The translations under genes and the position numbers were made by a program. The notes below the pieces were generated by a model. It ran no database searches. It saw only the letters and a list, made by a program, of their open reading frames with translations, and had not been told where the DNA came from. DNA of 64,000 nucleotides from Corydoras sp. C115 (taxonomy: Eukaryota; Chordata; Actinopteri; Siluriformes; Callichthyidae): positions 477,501 to 541,500 of the forward strand of contig JAFMOC010000262.1 in assembly GCA_019802505.1 (NCBI GenBank), in the 5' to 3' direction. Shown piece by piece: positions 21,035 through 33,115 of this stretch (position 1 is the first letter of the stretch; every line of letters starts with the position of its first letter).

Positions 21035-21785
21035 CAGTAATGGGTGCAGACAAAACAACAGAGAGCAGCAAAAGAAAAGGAGGAATGGCAGTGTTTGTGA
21101 ATGATAGATGGTGTAATTCTGATCACATCACTATTAAAGAACAAATCTGCTGCAAGTATGTTGAACTGTTAGCCGTTAGCATCACCACACTACCTCCCGA
21201 GGGAATTCTCGCACACCATGTGTATGTGCCTCCCCTCCAACATCATCCACTCGGCAATGAGTGGACTACAGTCCCAACATCCACAAGCTCTTTTTCTGAT
21301 CTCCGGCCAGAGATAACAGAGTATTGGACTTGTGCTATGTCAACACCAAGGAGGTATATAATTCTGCACCTGCTTCCTCTCCTGGGCAATTCAGAACACA
21401 ACATGGTTCATCTCCAACCTGTATATAAACCTCTTGTACACAGAGAACCTGCAGTCAACCGCACAGTGAAGAAATGGTCTAAGGATGCAGGGGAGGCGCT
21501 GAAGGACTGATTTGACTAAGTGGGAAGTACTGTGTGATCCTCATGGGGAGGACATGGGAAATCTCACACACTGCATCACGGACTACTTAAACTTTTGTGT
21601 GGAGAACACTGTACCCACCAAAATGGTTAGGTGTTTCTCCAATGACAAACCGTGGATCAACCCTAAGATAAGAGCTCTCCTGAAAGTTAAGAAGAGAGCT
21701 TTTAAATCAGTGAACAGGGAGGAGCTGAGAACTATATAAAAGGAGCTGAGAAGGACATGGGCATGTACAGAAGAGGACTCAGCAT
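21035..21785 (+). pseudogene. L2 endonuclease fragment, opposite orientation
   Basis: The plus strand reads KGGMAVFVNDRWCN, a broken middle with GNSEHNMVHLQPVYKP, and (21512-21739) NDKPWINPKIRALLKVKKRAFKS. These are the C-terminal half of an L2-type apurinic-like endonuclease and the following linker. It sits inside the RT of the minus-strand L2, displacing ~100 bp that should hold the catalytic ADD region. Confidence 0.7.
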
Positions 21786-22084
21786 ACAGTCCTCGGGGAC
21801 CGCAGTGCTCACTGTTGTACTGGATGTGTGACTGTTGTACTGGATGTGTGACTGCCAATTCTGATTGGCTGTCAGTAAGGAAGTTTAGCACCCAGTTGAC
21901 AAGCAGATGGTAGGTGTCAATCCAAGGGTGAGGAGCTTTTCTGCGAGTTTGTGTGGGATGACCGTGTTGAATTCTGAGCTGTAGTCAATGAAAAGCATTC
22001 TGACATACATGTCCTTGCCCTCCAGGTAAGTGAGGGCTGTGTGAAGGGTAATGTTGACTGCATCGTCTAGTTCAAGTAGTTTAG

Positions 22085-22615
22085 TTATTTAGCACTTTTT
22101 ACAATAGTACATTGTCACAAAGCAGCTTTAAAGTTTTATAAGCCTTTGAACTCCCAAAGAGCATGCCGAAGTGAGAAAAAGCGAAAAAACTCCATTAAGT
22201 TGTTATTTTAAGTAAGAAACCTTGGGAGGACCAAGACTCAGTGGGGGACTCATCCTCCTTAAGCAGCCAGGCAGCATCAACAGTGTAGAACAGCCATCTA
22301 CAGATTGTGTGATGATCAGGTGTCCGTATTTAACAATTGAAAACTATATAAGTCCATTGAACTGCCGATTCAATAAGAATCCTGGTTCCATTCAGTAATT
22401 GTCATCACAGCAGTGCTTCAGCAGAACCATGGATAAAAAGCTGACAACATCTCCAGGAAATTGGCAACACCTCAAAAAGAAACAGATAAGATAAGCAGTT
22501 AGAGCTAATAAAACACAGCATTAAAGTTATAACCAGAGTTTGATTGACACAGTGCAGCATGTGACTTTGGCATCACTGACTAGAGCAGAATAAATAAAAG
22601 GAGCAGATCTTGTAG
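22085..22615 (-). mobile_element. LINE 3' UTR copy (minus)
   Basis: Reverse complement of the region 51790-52330: it includes AGTACATTGTCACAAAGCAG, GGACCAAGACTCAGTGGGGG and CAAAAAGAAACAGA phrases. It begins (minus strand) in the UTR, so it is a 5'-truncated insertion of the CR1/L2-type LINE seen at 51485 and 54255. Confidence 0.75.
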
Positions 22616-23889
22616 ACTCTACTTAGTTGAGAGGGCTCCCTGAAACAGCATAATTTCCGTGCCACACTTTCTACTAATGATGAGCTTGGTGAAGAGGTGA
22701 ATTGCCAGCACAGACTGATCCCAGATCTTGAAGCACTTGATGTTGTCTGGGCCAGCTGCTCTCAGTGGGTTTATTTCCCAAGTTTCTGTGCACATTTGCT
22801 GATGGTACAACACAACACCGCTCGTTGTGTTTTGTGTGCGCTCATTGGCCACCACATCAACCAATCGGACTTGGTTAGTGGCCTCAACGTGGGCATAGAA
22901 CTCATTAAGCTCATCAGGTAGTGAAGCATGACTGGTTGTGACCATTCTGCTTGTATGTTGGTAATTGGTGATGCAGTCCTTGCCATATGCGCCAGGAGTC
23001 TGTGGTGGTGTAGTAGCCCTCCAGCTTTAGCCTGTGTCTCTTGGGCTCTCTAATAGATTTACGCAGGTCACCTTTTGTAGTCAAGAGAGAAATGAGGTAT
23101 GGCATGTAGTATGGACCAAACATCACCATTTAACCACAGTTTATGGTTTGGGTATTTTATGCAATTGATGTAGCCCATCCCCCCAGAAGCATAGTCCTCT
23201 AAATCAACAGAACAATCCTCTCTCACAGCACCAGTTCTGAACATATCACAGTTAATACTTTCAAAGCAGTCCTGAAGCATTAAAATAGTTTTATCATTCC
23301 ACAGTTTGATAGTTTTACTCACTGGAGATATTTGCTTGCGGAGTTGTCTGTAGGTTAGAGATGTGATCAGACTGTTCAAAGTTCGGTCGAGGTACAGCTC
23401 TGGCCCCCCCTCACTTTGCTGTAGACTTGGTTGAGTATGTTGCTCTCCCTTGTCAGCAAGCTCATGTGCTAATAATACTTGCGTAAAACCGTCATCAGGT
23501 TGCAGTGGTTGAAGTCGCCGGCAACAATAAACACGGCACCCTGGTGCATGGTCTCTTGTTTTCTAATAGCGTGATGCAGCAGCCCCAGTGCTGTGTTTAT
23601 CAACAGTCTTTACACCTGAGCTCCACCTGGTGTTTACGTAGATACAGATGCCACCACCTTTGCACTTTCCTGACACAGCCGTGCGGTCCCCGCGGTGTGT
23701 GTTTTTAGGTGGATTGTTGATTCTGCGTGCTGTCTTAAGAGCTAAGTTTCTGTAAAAATAAAAGCATAACACTGTCTGATCTCATACTGAGTTGTTATCC
23801 TGGTTCTCAGCTCATCCAACTTGTTTTCATGGGACAGTTGATTGCACGAGGAACACTCAAGGAGAAACACTCAAGTTTGCGCCATCTTG

Positions 23890-24680
23890 TACATCAAGTA
23901 CATTAACTCAAAGCAGCTTTTATACTTGGCTTCCGAGATAATATATTTCCTAAGTCCAAATACCCAAAGAGCAAGTTGAGTTGACAGTGGCCTGCTCATT
24001 GAATTAAGCAATGTGTGATTGTATTATCCACCAAAATGACATGTAAAGGACCACTATGGGAAAAGTGTAACAGTCCTACATGGAAATAAATTCTTTAAAT
24101 GGTTATTAGAAAAACATCAGGAAACTGCAGTAACATCAATAACTATAACAAAAAAATTGCCATTCTTAAAAACAAGACACTGATAATTTGCAAATTTATA
24201 TATTAAAAATAAAGTGTCCGAAAGATGGAGTTAATTGCTCATTAAACTGCTCGCTAAAGTAAACTAAGTATTCAAGAACGGAAATTAGTGCATGATTGTA
24301 TTGAGCTGTAACCACTAGATGGCAGGAATACCAAATGGTTCCTGTTGCCTAGGGGTGACGAAGGTAACCTGAACTATTAGTAGAAGGTTTGTGGTATGCA
24401 AGACAGAGAGATAGAATGACAGAAATAAACCAAAGAAGATAACCTGTCCCTAACAAGCAGTATTATTACCTCTATTGGTTCAAGCCTGCAGCTAGAGTGG
24501 TTGAGGGTAATGTCATTTTCCCTCCCTCTCTCTCCTTCTATTGCTCCCTTTCTGTGTTTGTATATGTGTGTGTCTTTGTTTAATGATGAGTGGTTCCATT
24601 TGGGACTCACACCTCCTTAATGTGGTGAAGTGTTTATCTTCCACCGCATTCCCATATACACAGTTATACGCCACATTCTC
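23890..24680. other. Intergenic, no gene recognised
   Basis: A/T-rich unique-looking sequence; only short ORFs without likeness to known families. No repeat boundary was identified. Confidence 0.4.
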
Positions 24681-24684
24681 AGTC

Positions 24685-25345
24685 TCTGAGTCTCTCTCAA
24701 TCCTCTGATTGGTCTCGTTACCTCCCCTGGGCAGAAATCGCCCAGAACTCGCTGCGGCACTCGTCCACCGGTCTCACCACATTCCAGTGTGGGCTGGGTT
24801 ACCAGCCGCCCTTCACGCCCTGGGATGGGGAGGAGACCGACGCCTGGTTCCGCCGCAGCGAGGAGGTATGGTCCTTGGTACACCAGCGAGTTGAGGCGGT
24901 GATACGAAGGTACTGGCTCAGTACCCGGGATATCAGGTGTCGTCGGGGTATGCGTAAGCTCCTTCCCCGTTTTTTTGGCCCATACCGGGTGGAGGCCGTC
25001 GTTAATGAGGTCGCCGCATGCCTTCAGCTCCTGCGCCACCTGCGGGTGCATCCCATGTTTCACGTCTCCCTTTTGAAGCCATTTGTTGCAGGTCTACTTG
25101 ATACCAATTGGAGAGAGTCCAACAGAGAGCCAGAGGAGGAGCAGGATTCCAACATCTACTCGGTTGCCTCTCTGTTGGACTCCCGTCGGCGCCGGGACAA
25201 GGTGCAATACTTGGTCGATTGGGAGGGTTTCGGTCCTGAGGAGAGGAGCTGAGGACATCTTGGACCCTATCATGATCCATGAATTCCACCGGGATCACCC
25301 TGACCGTCCCGCCCCGCGGCCTAGAGGTCTGCCACCCCGCTAAGG
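24685..25345 (+). pseudogene. Gypsy integrase C-terminus and chromodomain fragment
   Basis: The plus strand reads WSRYLPWAEIAQNSLRHSST and FQCGLGYQPP (end of the integrase core), then, after a break, RKLLPRFFGPYRVEAV and HPMFHVSLLKPF (integrase C-terminal domain), and a chromodomain with LLDSRRRRDKVQYLVDWEGF (25170-25235). A TGA at 25250 cuts the chromodomain after EERS. It joins directly to a purine tract (GTGGGGGGTGA) and the LTR at 25409, so it is the 3' end of a 5'-truncated chromodomain Gypsy. Confidence 0.8.
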
Positions 25346-25408
25346 TCGACGGACTGGGTCTTGACGGGCCCCTTCTCAGGGTGAGCTACCTTTTTCTGTG
25401 GGGGGTGA

Positions 25409-25885
25409 TGTCACACTTACCCGCTCACGCTCCGCTTCTCCTCTCGCCGCTCCACACACACCCACATGTTCACATTCACATACACGCCCCTCTCCTCCAC
25501 GCGCCGCTTCGCACACACCCACTTCTTCATGTACACATACATGCCCCACTCCTCCACGCGCCGCTCCACACACACCCACTTCCACACCTGCCGCTCATTC
25601 CCCGCATCACCGATCACCCTCTCCTGATTATTAGTTTCAGGTCCTTCCCATCGGCTGGAGTGGCTTCTTCTTCAGGAACGTGAACCCCGCGTGAACCCCG
25701 ACTCTTACGCCTCCTCCGCGCTCCTCGCTGCATCCACACCGGCTCGGACATGAGCAACGCTGCCTGGTGAAGTCTGTAATCTCCTTTTTCGTTACTTTGT
25801 GGACATTCCTTATTTTGAGGCGTTCCCCCACTACTCTTACGAGAGATATAATAAACTCGGTTTTGTTCAAAGTACCACGCTTCCT
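25409..25885 (+). mobile_element. 3' LTR of a truncated Gypsy
   Basis: Starts TGTCACAC after the purine tract. It has CACACACCCAC-rich repeats of ~55 bp (two or three units, 25440-25590) and an ATAATAAACTCGG polyadenylation-like signal at ~25850. The exact right end is uncertain and no target duplication could be found, because the 5' end of the element is gone. Confidence 0.6.
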
Positions 25886-26620
25886 CGTTTCTTTTTTTTC
25901 ATTTTAGCCCTATTATTTAAGCACAGGTTAGTTAGAGTTTATTATCTTTTTTTATATACATGGCTTTGAGTTTTATATATAAATAAAGTGTCCGCACATT
26001 GTTAATTCAGCCGCTGACTGGTGCAGTGCATCACGTCAGTGGTAGGAGCATCTCATGTCCTCATGTTTGAGGCATTTTGAGGAAATTAAGGCAGCAGAGG
26101 GTAAGGCGTAAAAGCAGGAAGCTGCCATGAATAGCTGCTTGAGCTGGTATCTTAACAGCTCACCCTCATGGTTGAGCAAAGGGTTTGAGACCCAATGAGT
26201 GAGACTCAGTGAATACCTTTGCCAGCTTGTCTCACCCCGACATGCATCATAACAATGATGAGAGAGTAGTCTCAGGATCTGAGTCATTAAAAGAGTGACT
26301 AAGATTTTAAATAAATTTAATACCACTGATTCTAATTATATGTTGTATATGACCAAGGCAAAATTTAGGAACAAATGATTCACAAAAATCAAATGATTGA
26401 TCAATTTGAAAGCAGTAAATTAAAGTAGCAACTAAAATATATGTATTCACCTAATTTAGTTTTGTGTTCTCCAAATTCCCTCTCTTCTCAAACCCCCTTA
26501 CCGACTTAATGACTCATACCTACAATCATGTACCTAATATTCCCCCTTGAGCAAAGATTAATAGGTTAAAAGATTTAGTAAAGATTTATTATATCTGACT
26601 TATCATGACTTTATACTGTA
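25886..26620. other. Intergenic, no gene recognised
   Basis: A/T-rich sequence leading into the klhl10-like relic. No coding likeness or repeat boundary was seen. Confidence 0.4.
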
Positions 26621-26623
26621 ACT

Positions 26624-29600
26624 ACAGAACTCTACTCAAGGCCGACCAGTACAGCACAGAGAAGAGGGTGTACTGCATCCCTAAAGTGTCACCAGACACG
26701 ATGGAGCTGATAATTCATTATGCTTACACAGGCAATACAAAAATCACTGTCAGTAATGTGGAGCATCTGCTGGCCGTGCCAATTACCTCAACATCCAGGG
26801 CCTTCTTCCCCACTGCTGTGAATTCCTTAAAATGAAACTCTGTCTACTCAACTGCATCAGCATTTAGAGGTATGCTGAATTGTACTCCTGCCTTGAGCTG
26901 CGTGATTGGCCCCACACCTTTATTCTACAGCACTATGAGGAGATCAGCTGTCCACCCCCTCCAGAGTTCTTGGAAATCAGCCTGTCAGAAATCAGCAGCA
27001 TTCTGAAACAGGATAGGTTGAATGTGACGGAGGAGGAAACATTGTTAAAAACAGTAATGACTTGGATCGAGCATGACGTTGAACTGCGCTCACCCCACAT
27101 AATCACTCTGCTGCCAAAGGTGAACTGGCAAGCGGCTAATTTCATAAGACTTAATATAAGGACTGAATGTTATTTGGTGTGTTCCAGGCAGAAGTTTTAC
27201 TCTAAAAATAATCCTATTCCACCCCTCATAACCCTGGTTCTGTTCTGGGAATATTATTTAATTCTGTTATATTTATTCAGTTTAAGTGTAAAATCCAAGC
27301 ATAAAGACCTTAGAAAGTTTGAGGAGTATGTTTCAGGTCTGGCTGAAGGTCTGTCTTATTTTATTTAAATTAGACTTTTTACTAACAATTGTATGAAGTA
27401 TATGGCAGTGCTATGCACTGTTCCTGCAGTGTATAAGGAAATCATATGGGCCACACGATCCAAAGTCACTTGTGGCTGATGTGAGGCTCTAATCAGTTGA
27501 CCTATGTTTTGAAAATGGTAGCGCTCCACCTGAGTGTGCCAGATCTGGGCAAGAATAATTTTAATGTCTTGAACTACATACATTGAGAGCAACAGCCACA
27601 TCAAGTCAATGTGCAATATAGAGATGGAACAGTTAGTGGAAGAGTATAAAACCTTAACACTTAGCACTTGGACAATTTTAATTTTATAAGCCCTCAATGG
27701 GAGTTGGAGAAAATGTGTATATGGTCCATAAGTATAAATTATTAGCACAGTGGGATGATATTGGGAGAAAGTGTCTGTATGAATAAAACCTTGTGTGAGA
27801 GATCATGTGATCGCTGTTAACATGTGGGCTCATAGCTGGTATGTATTGTGTGCTCAGGTAAGACTGGACCTCACGAGTACTGAATTCATCCTGAACAATG
27901 TGAGGAAAAGCCCGTTAATCAGTCAGTTCAAGGAGTGTCACCTCATCATCGATCACTCATTGAAGATCCTCAATAACAAAGACTGACTGAGCAACACTGT
28001 TTCCCGAGCCTGCAAGTCCCCATGCGTGCCACACTCTGTCCTGCTTGCTATCGGAGGTTTGAGTGATGAAAATGTGTGCAACGCCATCAAGGCTTATGAC
28101 GCCAGAGATAATTTTTGGAGGGTGATCACTTGCCTGGAGAAAATTCCCAGAGCCTATCACAACATGGCATTCCAAAGAATATAACAACAGCGTTTTCAAG
28201 TTTGATCCTGTTGCTCAGACCTGGCATGAGGTGGCACCCATGCACTCACACCGAGGCTACATTAGTGTGGCTGTGCTGGATAGGTACATGTACGCCATGG
28301 GAGGCTCCAATGGCTGGGAGCGGCTCAACACAACCAAAAGTTATATGCCTTTTACCAACCAATGGAGCTATGTGGCACCCATGCATGAGCGCAGAAGGGA
28401 TGCCAGCACCACCACCCTGCATGGTAAGGTATACACTAATTGATTCACTACAATGATTCATAAACTCCCAAACCCCTACCTGTCAGTGTGTCTTGGGCAT
28501 AATGACAAAATAAATGTAAATTTTTTGAATATCTTCTACAGATTTACATTTTCTGAGGCGTTAATGGAAACGAGCATCACCTCACGGCTGAGTGTTTTAA
28601 CCCCCAAAGTGGCCAGTGGACATGCATTGCCCCGATGTTTGAGGGCAAAAGTGGCATGGGGTCATCACTCTTAACAATCAGATATATCTATCTAAGTCCA
28701 GATACCTTTCACCTGGTAACCGCACATTTATAAGATGGTTAATAGTTCTGAGTTGAACCTGAACTTGAGTTGAAAACCTATTTGGAGACATTAATCTCTC
28801 CCATAATGGTTTCCCCATTGTAACTATTGCAGCTTCCACTCTTTTGGGAAGGCATTCTACAAGCACATTTGTGATGCCAAACAATCTCAAAGATATTTAA
28901 TAGGGTTGAGGTCAGGACTCAGGTTCATCCGGACATTAGGAATTTACGTCATGTTCGAACACAAACAGATCTTTCACAAACTGTTCGCACAAAGCTAGAA
29001 GGAGACTTACTTTTGTCCACATAGTTTATAATGGCATCTGATAGCTGGGATTCTTTGTGCTTTTTTTAATAGGCATTTACATGTGGATTGTTTTGGTTTA
29101 CAGGTCGGGGGCCACAGTAGAAATGATTGTCTGATGAGCGTGGATGTTTATGACCCTCAGTCTGACACATGGAGCTTTGGATAGAAGCATCTGCTAAATG
29201 ACTAATGTATTGTAAAATTTACGTTTTGTACACGTTTGCTCTCAATAGAATATTTTCACCTCCCACTAGAGGGAGACATGACCCACAGTTTAATTATAAA
29301 TAGTGATATTGTGTTGGTGGTTGTGTTGTGCACGACGGCTTAGTGGTTAGCATGTTCAGAGAGCTCTCAGCTCTGGAGATTCCCGTTTTGAATCTTGGTG
29401 GAGTTTCTATGTTCTCCCCATGTCCATGTGGATTTCATCCGGTTTCCTCACATAGTTCAGAAGCATGGATCTGGGTGAATTGAATGCTCTAAATTACCCC
29501 ATATAGAGTGTGTTTGTCTGTGTGAGTGAGTGTGAACCCAGCGATAGATTGGCGCCCTGTTTTCCCCTGGATAGACATGGGGAATCCCCCCACAACCCTA

Positions 29601-29880
29601 GTAAAGGATTAAGTGGAAGTCAACAGTTGGATTGATGGATATTGTGTTCTGACATTTACAACAAAACATTGTATTCATACAATGATAATCACTTATTATA
29701 AATTAAAGTGTTTTTCTAATATTGGTCTCATTAGTCTTCTGTTTTTCTTGTTTGTGCTTTATCTATTCTTAGGTGATGGAAGAGTTCCTATACGTAGTTG
29801 GCGGCAATAACGAAAAAGGGTCAACCAGAAGAGTCGAGTACTATGATGAGAAAACTGATGAATGGTGCAGAACCATGATT
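26624..29880 (+). pseudogene. klhl10: klhl10-like BTB-BACK-kelch pseudogene
   Basis: Five exon-like blocks with plausible borders: 26624-27119 (end of BTB, start of BACK), 27858-28428 (end of BACK and first kelch repeats), 28542-~28663, 29104-~29181 and 29773-~29880 (later kelch repeats). Motifs include EKRVYCIPKVSPDTMELIIH, APMHSHRGYISVAVLDRYMY, TTLHGK and EYYDEKTDEW, closest in memory to KLHL10, a CUL3 adaptor of the male germ line. It is broken: a frame change near 26778, stops at 26865-26867, 27984-27986 and 28554-28556, and ~20 codons missing between RAYHNMAF and NNSVFKFDP (~28180). The start of the BTB domain and the true 3' end are absent. Retained introns show a decayed genomic copy, not a retrocopy. 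The symbol is a family assignment, not proof of orthology. Confidence 0.7.
29335..29635 (+). mobile_element. tRNA-derived SINE (plus)
   Basis: Starts with a degraded tRNA-like head (CGGCTTAGTGGTTAGCATG, box A-like) and continues with GGAGTTTCTATGTTCTCCCC, the common fish SINE body, ending near AGGATTAAGTGG. It is the same family as 49440-49785 (minus). It lies in the last intron of the klhl10-like relic. Confidence 0.7.
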
Positions 29881-30039
29881 TTTATACTTCTGTAATAGAT
29901 TACATTTTAGCTTAATAATGAACAGTACAGTACAGTACAGTAAGTTCTGATTGGTTGAGAGGTGTAATCACATGATAACATGTTGGAAGGTTTAACATTT
30001 CATCTTTGTGCTTTGTCATGATGCCTATCCACCTGGTTA

Positions 30040-30400
30040 AACTTCTGCTCATAAACCACGTCTTAGTGGACGAGGAGGTGGAGTGGCTACGATCTATAAA
30101 GAAAACATAAATTTAACACTTAATAATAAGTTTGAGTCAAAGTCCTTCTAAGCTCTTATATTCAACATGAGCAGTTCATCTTCATTGAAGAATAAATCCA
30201 ATCTAATGCAATTTATTACTGTATACCGCCCTCCAGGCCCATATACAAAGTTTATTAAATAATTTAGTGAATTTCTTTCTAACATAGTAATCTCATCAGA
30301 CAATGCCTTAATAGTTGGTGACTTCAATGTTCACTTTAACTCATTTAAATTCGCCTTTGACTATCCTCGATTCCATGGGTGTTACTCAAATTATGGTTGG
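30040..30400 (+). pseudogene. LINE endonuclease fragment
   Basis: Reads HKPRLSGRGGGVATIYKE, FITVYRPPGPY and NALIVGDFNVH in one frame with some stops. These are the N-terminal parts of the endonuclease of a CR1/L2-type LINE (VGDFN is the metal-binding Asp region). It is cut on the right by the retroviral LTR at 30407. Confidence 0.7.
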
Positions 30401-30406
30401 TGAAAC

Positions 30407-30762
30407 TGTTAAGAAATTGGAAATTTCCTTGATGAACCAATTTTGAAGGCATCAAAAAGCACAGTACAGTTGGTTTCATGAGTTATTCGAATTAAGCAGT
30501 TTATTTATGACAAACCGAGTTAAAGCAGTCTGTTCGTCCAAGACAAGCCCAAGATCACAATCCGGTGAATGTGCCGTTCCTTCCCTTATCTGGGGGAGCT
30601 CGATACAGCTCGTTGCCCTTGAGCCTTATCAGACGCCAGATGTCTCTAGGTTCATGAAATATAGGCCTTGGACAACCGTCGGCCAGATTGCCCCCTCGTT
30701 ATTGAATGCGCCAATTCCCTTGAACACAAAGTACTTACAAATCACAAATTTTTATCCCTTCA
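30407..30762 (-). repeat. 3' LTR of the endogenous retrovirus
   Basis: 356 bp, TGTTAAG...CCCTTCA on the plus strand, very similar to 53353-53819 but lacking a ~120 bp block present there after AGATCACAATCC (30563). The adjacent purine tract on the minus strand confirms it as the 3' LTR. Confidence 0.75.
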
Positions 30763-32640
30763 ATTCCCCCTTTGGGCCCATCAAATTTGCCCCATTGTGA
30801 ATTTGCCCCGTTGTGAATTTGTCCCATATGTGAATTTGCCCCATATGTGTTGCCCCAGAGTTGATCACTTACATTTATTCATCAGAGTTCTCCTACGTCA
30901 GTGTGCTGTGCATGTGAGCCCTAAAATCAGTACATGAATCTAAAAAATAAAGCACTCAGATTTTTGAAACTCTAATAATATATGGTTTCATACTCTACTC
31001 ATTATCAGAGTCCTGGGGCTGTGGGACATCCCGCTTCTGTCACCGCAATGGGCGTCCGCCAATCAGGTGCCCCACGCCTGCAGTGTTGTCGCCTCCGTCC
31101 ATCACAAGGTGGCCAGCCTTCTCTCTGTTTCCCCAGGTCTCCGGTCATTACCTACGAATTTCTGATGTGTACTTTTAATGCTATACTAAAGCATGTGCAT
31201 GCAGTGTGTTATCTCCCCTACTGGGTTAATGCCTTAGATGGAAAAGGAGAGAGATAGGAAAATGAGAAAGAAAATAAATTCATAAATGGAAACAAGATGT
31301 GATCTTGGGCATTGTTTAAGCATAACTGATTTCTTGTCTATCTGGCTCCTCATCCCTGGAGCTGGATTCAACCGTCCACAGCGCCATGGAGTTAAATATG
31401 TGCATTTCTAAGGCTTTTCTTTTCTGTATGGCCACAATTGACGTCACATACAACTGTTCACTTAGTCCCTCTATTGCATCTCTGGTGAGATTAGTAAGAT
31501 GAAGCACATTGTAATGTACGAAATTTGTCCTGTCCACGTTTTTGTTGGGAGTCACTGGAAAAAGGGCCGATATCAGTGGAATATTCAAAACCTGCTGCAA
31601 TTTGGTCCGCCAGTTTGAACTCGTTTGGCACTCCCCTAGGCACCCCGAGTCTATATAAGTGGGTGAGTCCTTATATAAATAAAAGCTACCGACTGTTCAA
31701 CTTCTCCTTTGGGGTTCGCCCCCCCTTAAACCTATGAGAGTAAGAGGAGCCAATAGCTTTACCATGGCACATCAGCCAACAGCCAGGAGTGGCATTCTTA
31801 CCACTAAGGTGTGTTTCCTACAATAATAATATAACCTCGAACGGCCCCACGGCCCCACATCCTTGTCGTTGTAGGTGATGTCTGTTCGGCACCAATATTC
31901 GGGTACCTTCCCCAATCTGACAGTAATTTTAGCATTACCGGCTGCCCCTGGTGAGTGGGTCCATGGGCCTGTTGTATCAGAAAATTTAGTAATTTTATAG
32001 ATGGGACTGGCTTATTCCCTTCGAGGCACATCCAAATGCCGTCGCGCTTACATGCCCCATTATCATGCCACATGCTTTTCTCTTCCGGGCTCATCTCATT
32101 TTAAACCAGTTTCACATGTTCTACCGTAAGCTCTGGTTCCTGTCCAGATCCTAATACCACATATTGCATGACAGTGTAACTCCCTGGCTTTTTTGCCACC
32201 CAATCGGCCACCTCGTTTCCCTGCGCCTCCATGTCCCCCTTAGTGGATTGGCCTTTACATTTAATGATGCCCACCTGTTTGGGCAGCTGTACTGATTCCA
32301 GTAGCTTATGTATGTGTGTATAATGTTTAATAGGACCCCCTTGCGCCATTTTGAAACTTCTCCGCATCCATTGTGGTCCATCTATGTGTACTGCAGAATA
32401 GGCTTATGCTGAGTCTGTATAAATGTTCACAGCTTTGTTGCTCGCAGTCAGGTGGTGTTTGCATGTATTGCCATGTTTGCAGTTTTGATAGCTTCAATGC
32501 TGTAGATGTGAGAAAGGCAATCACACCATGGGTTGTGTTCACAACTAATGGGAGACACTTTACTAGGTGTTTGATTTTATTTAAAACCATTGCTAAGGCT
32601 GCCATGTATCTTGTACTTGAAAACAAAAAGTTTATTACTT
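30407..32640 (-). mobile_element. Deleted endogenous retrovirus (minus)
   Basis: Reading leftward: an RNase H-like region (32626-32101) with KCKGQSTKGDMEAQGNEVAD, the N-terminal zinc domain of integrase (~32030-31900) with LIQQAHGPTHQGQPVML, then env transmembrane-subunit sequence (~31650-31316), a purine tract (AAAGGGGGA) and an LTR at 30407-30762. Most of integrase and env, all of gag and the 5' LTR are missing, and the frames are broken. The LTR matches the one at 53353-53819, so both retroviral relics belong to one gamma/epsilon-like fish family. It cannot produce virus. Confidence 0.75.
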
Positions 32641-32735
32641 AAATAATATATCTTTAGCCCCCCCCCCTTTCTAAAACAAAACAACATTATTTTTTTTTCT
32701 TTTTAAAAGAAATATCCAGATCAAAATGACGTGTT

Positions 32736-33110
32736 TGTCACGCTTGTCTACCGTGGGTTAAACGCGGCTGCGCAAATACCACGCAGATCCGCAGCGCTCT
32801 AACGCGCAGAAGGGAGCCAGGCACGCAGGTGGCAGGAACAAAAACTTTATTCTGGTGTCCAAACACCACACAGAACGGTACACTGAGACGAGGAGACATG
32901 AATAAACCTAAGACGCACACAGACGACGAGGAACACCGGAACTAAATACACGCACCACATGCACCCACAGACCAATCCCACAGAGACGCTAATTAACTAA
33001 AGTGACCCGGACTAAACAGCTAATTAACATCTACACAAAGACACAAACATAGAACCCAAAAACAAAAGCACAGGACGACAGAAAAACAGGTGCCCTAGGC
33101 ACCCATTATA
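32736..33110 (-). mobile_element. Solo LTR of the compact minisatellite family
   Basis: 375 bp, TGTCACGC...ACCCATTATA, flanked by GTGTT (32731-32735 and 33111-33115). It shares GAAGGGAGCCAGGCACGCAGGT, TTAATTAA-type sites and the AGGTGCCCTAGGCACC near-palindrome with the LTRs at 8613 and 11199. The expected final CA has become TA. Confidence 0.85.
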
Positions 33111-33115
33111 GTGTT

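Larger units (their letters stand above)
20440..23885 (-). mobile_element. Rearranged L2-type LINE (minus)
   Basis: Reading leftward: endonuclease start (~23880-23500, with GGGICIYVNTRW), later endonuclease and linker (23379-22914), the pre-RT block SLPDELNEFYA (~22920-22640), RT with VRMLFIDYSS (~22080-21790), then the RT C-terminal part with ERVKVSKFLCIHISEDLTW (21071-20754) and the ORF2 tail (20833-20582). The reading frame is broken many times. Two insertions interrupt it: a LINE 3' end at ~22085-22615 and an opposite-strand L2 piece at ~21035-21785; RT coding is missing at both points. An old, dead copy. Confidence 0.75.

Noticed and set aside
27365..27748. A 127-codon minus-strand ORF within the klhl10-like locus
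   Set aside because: It lies in an intron, with no motif or homology that I recognise.
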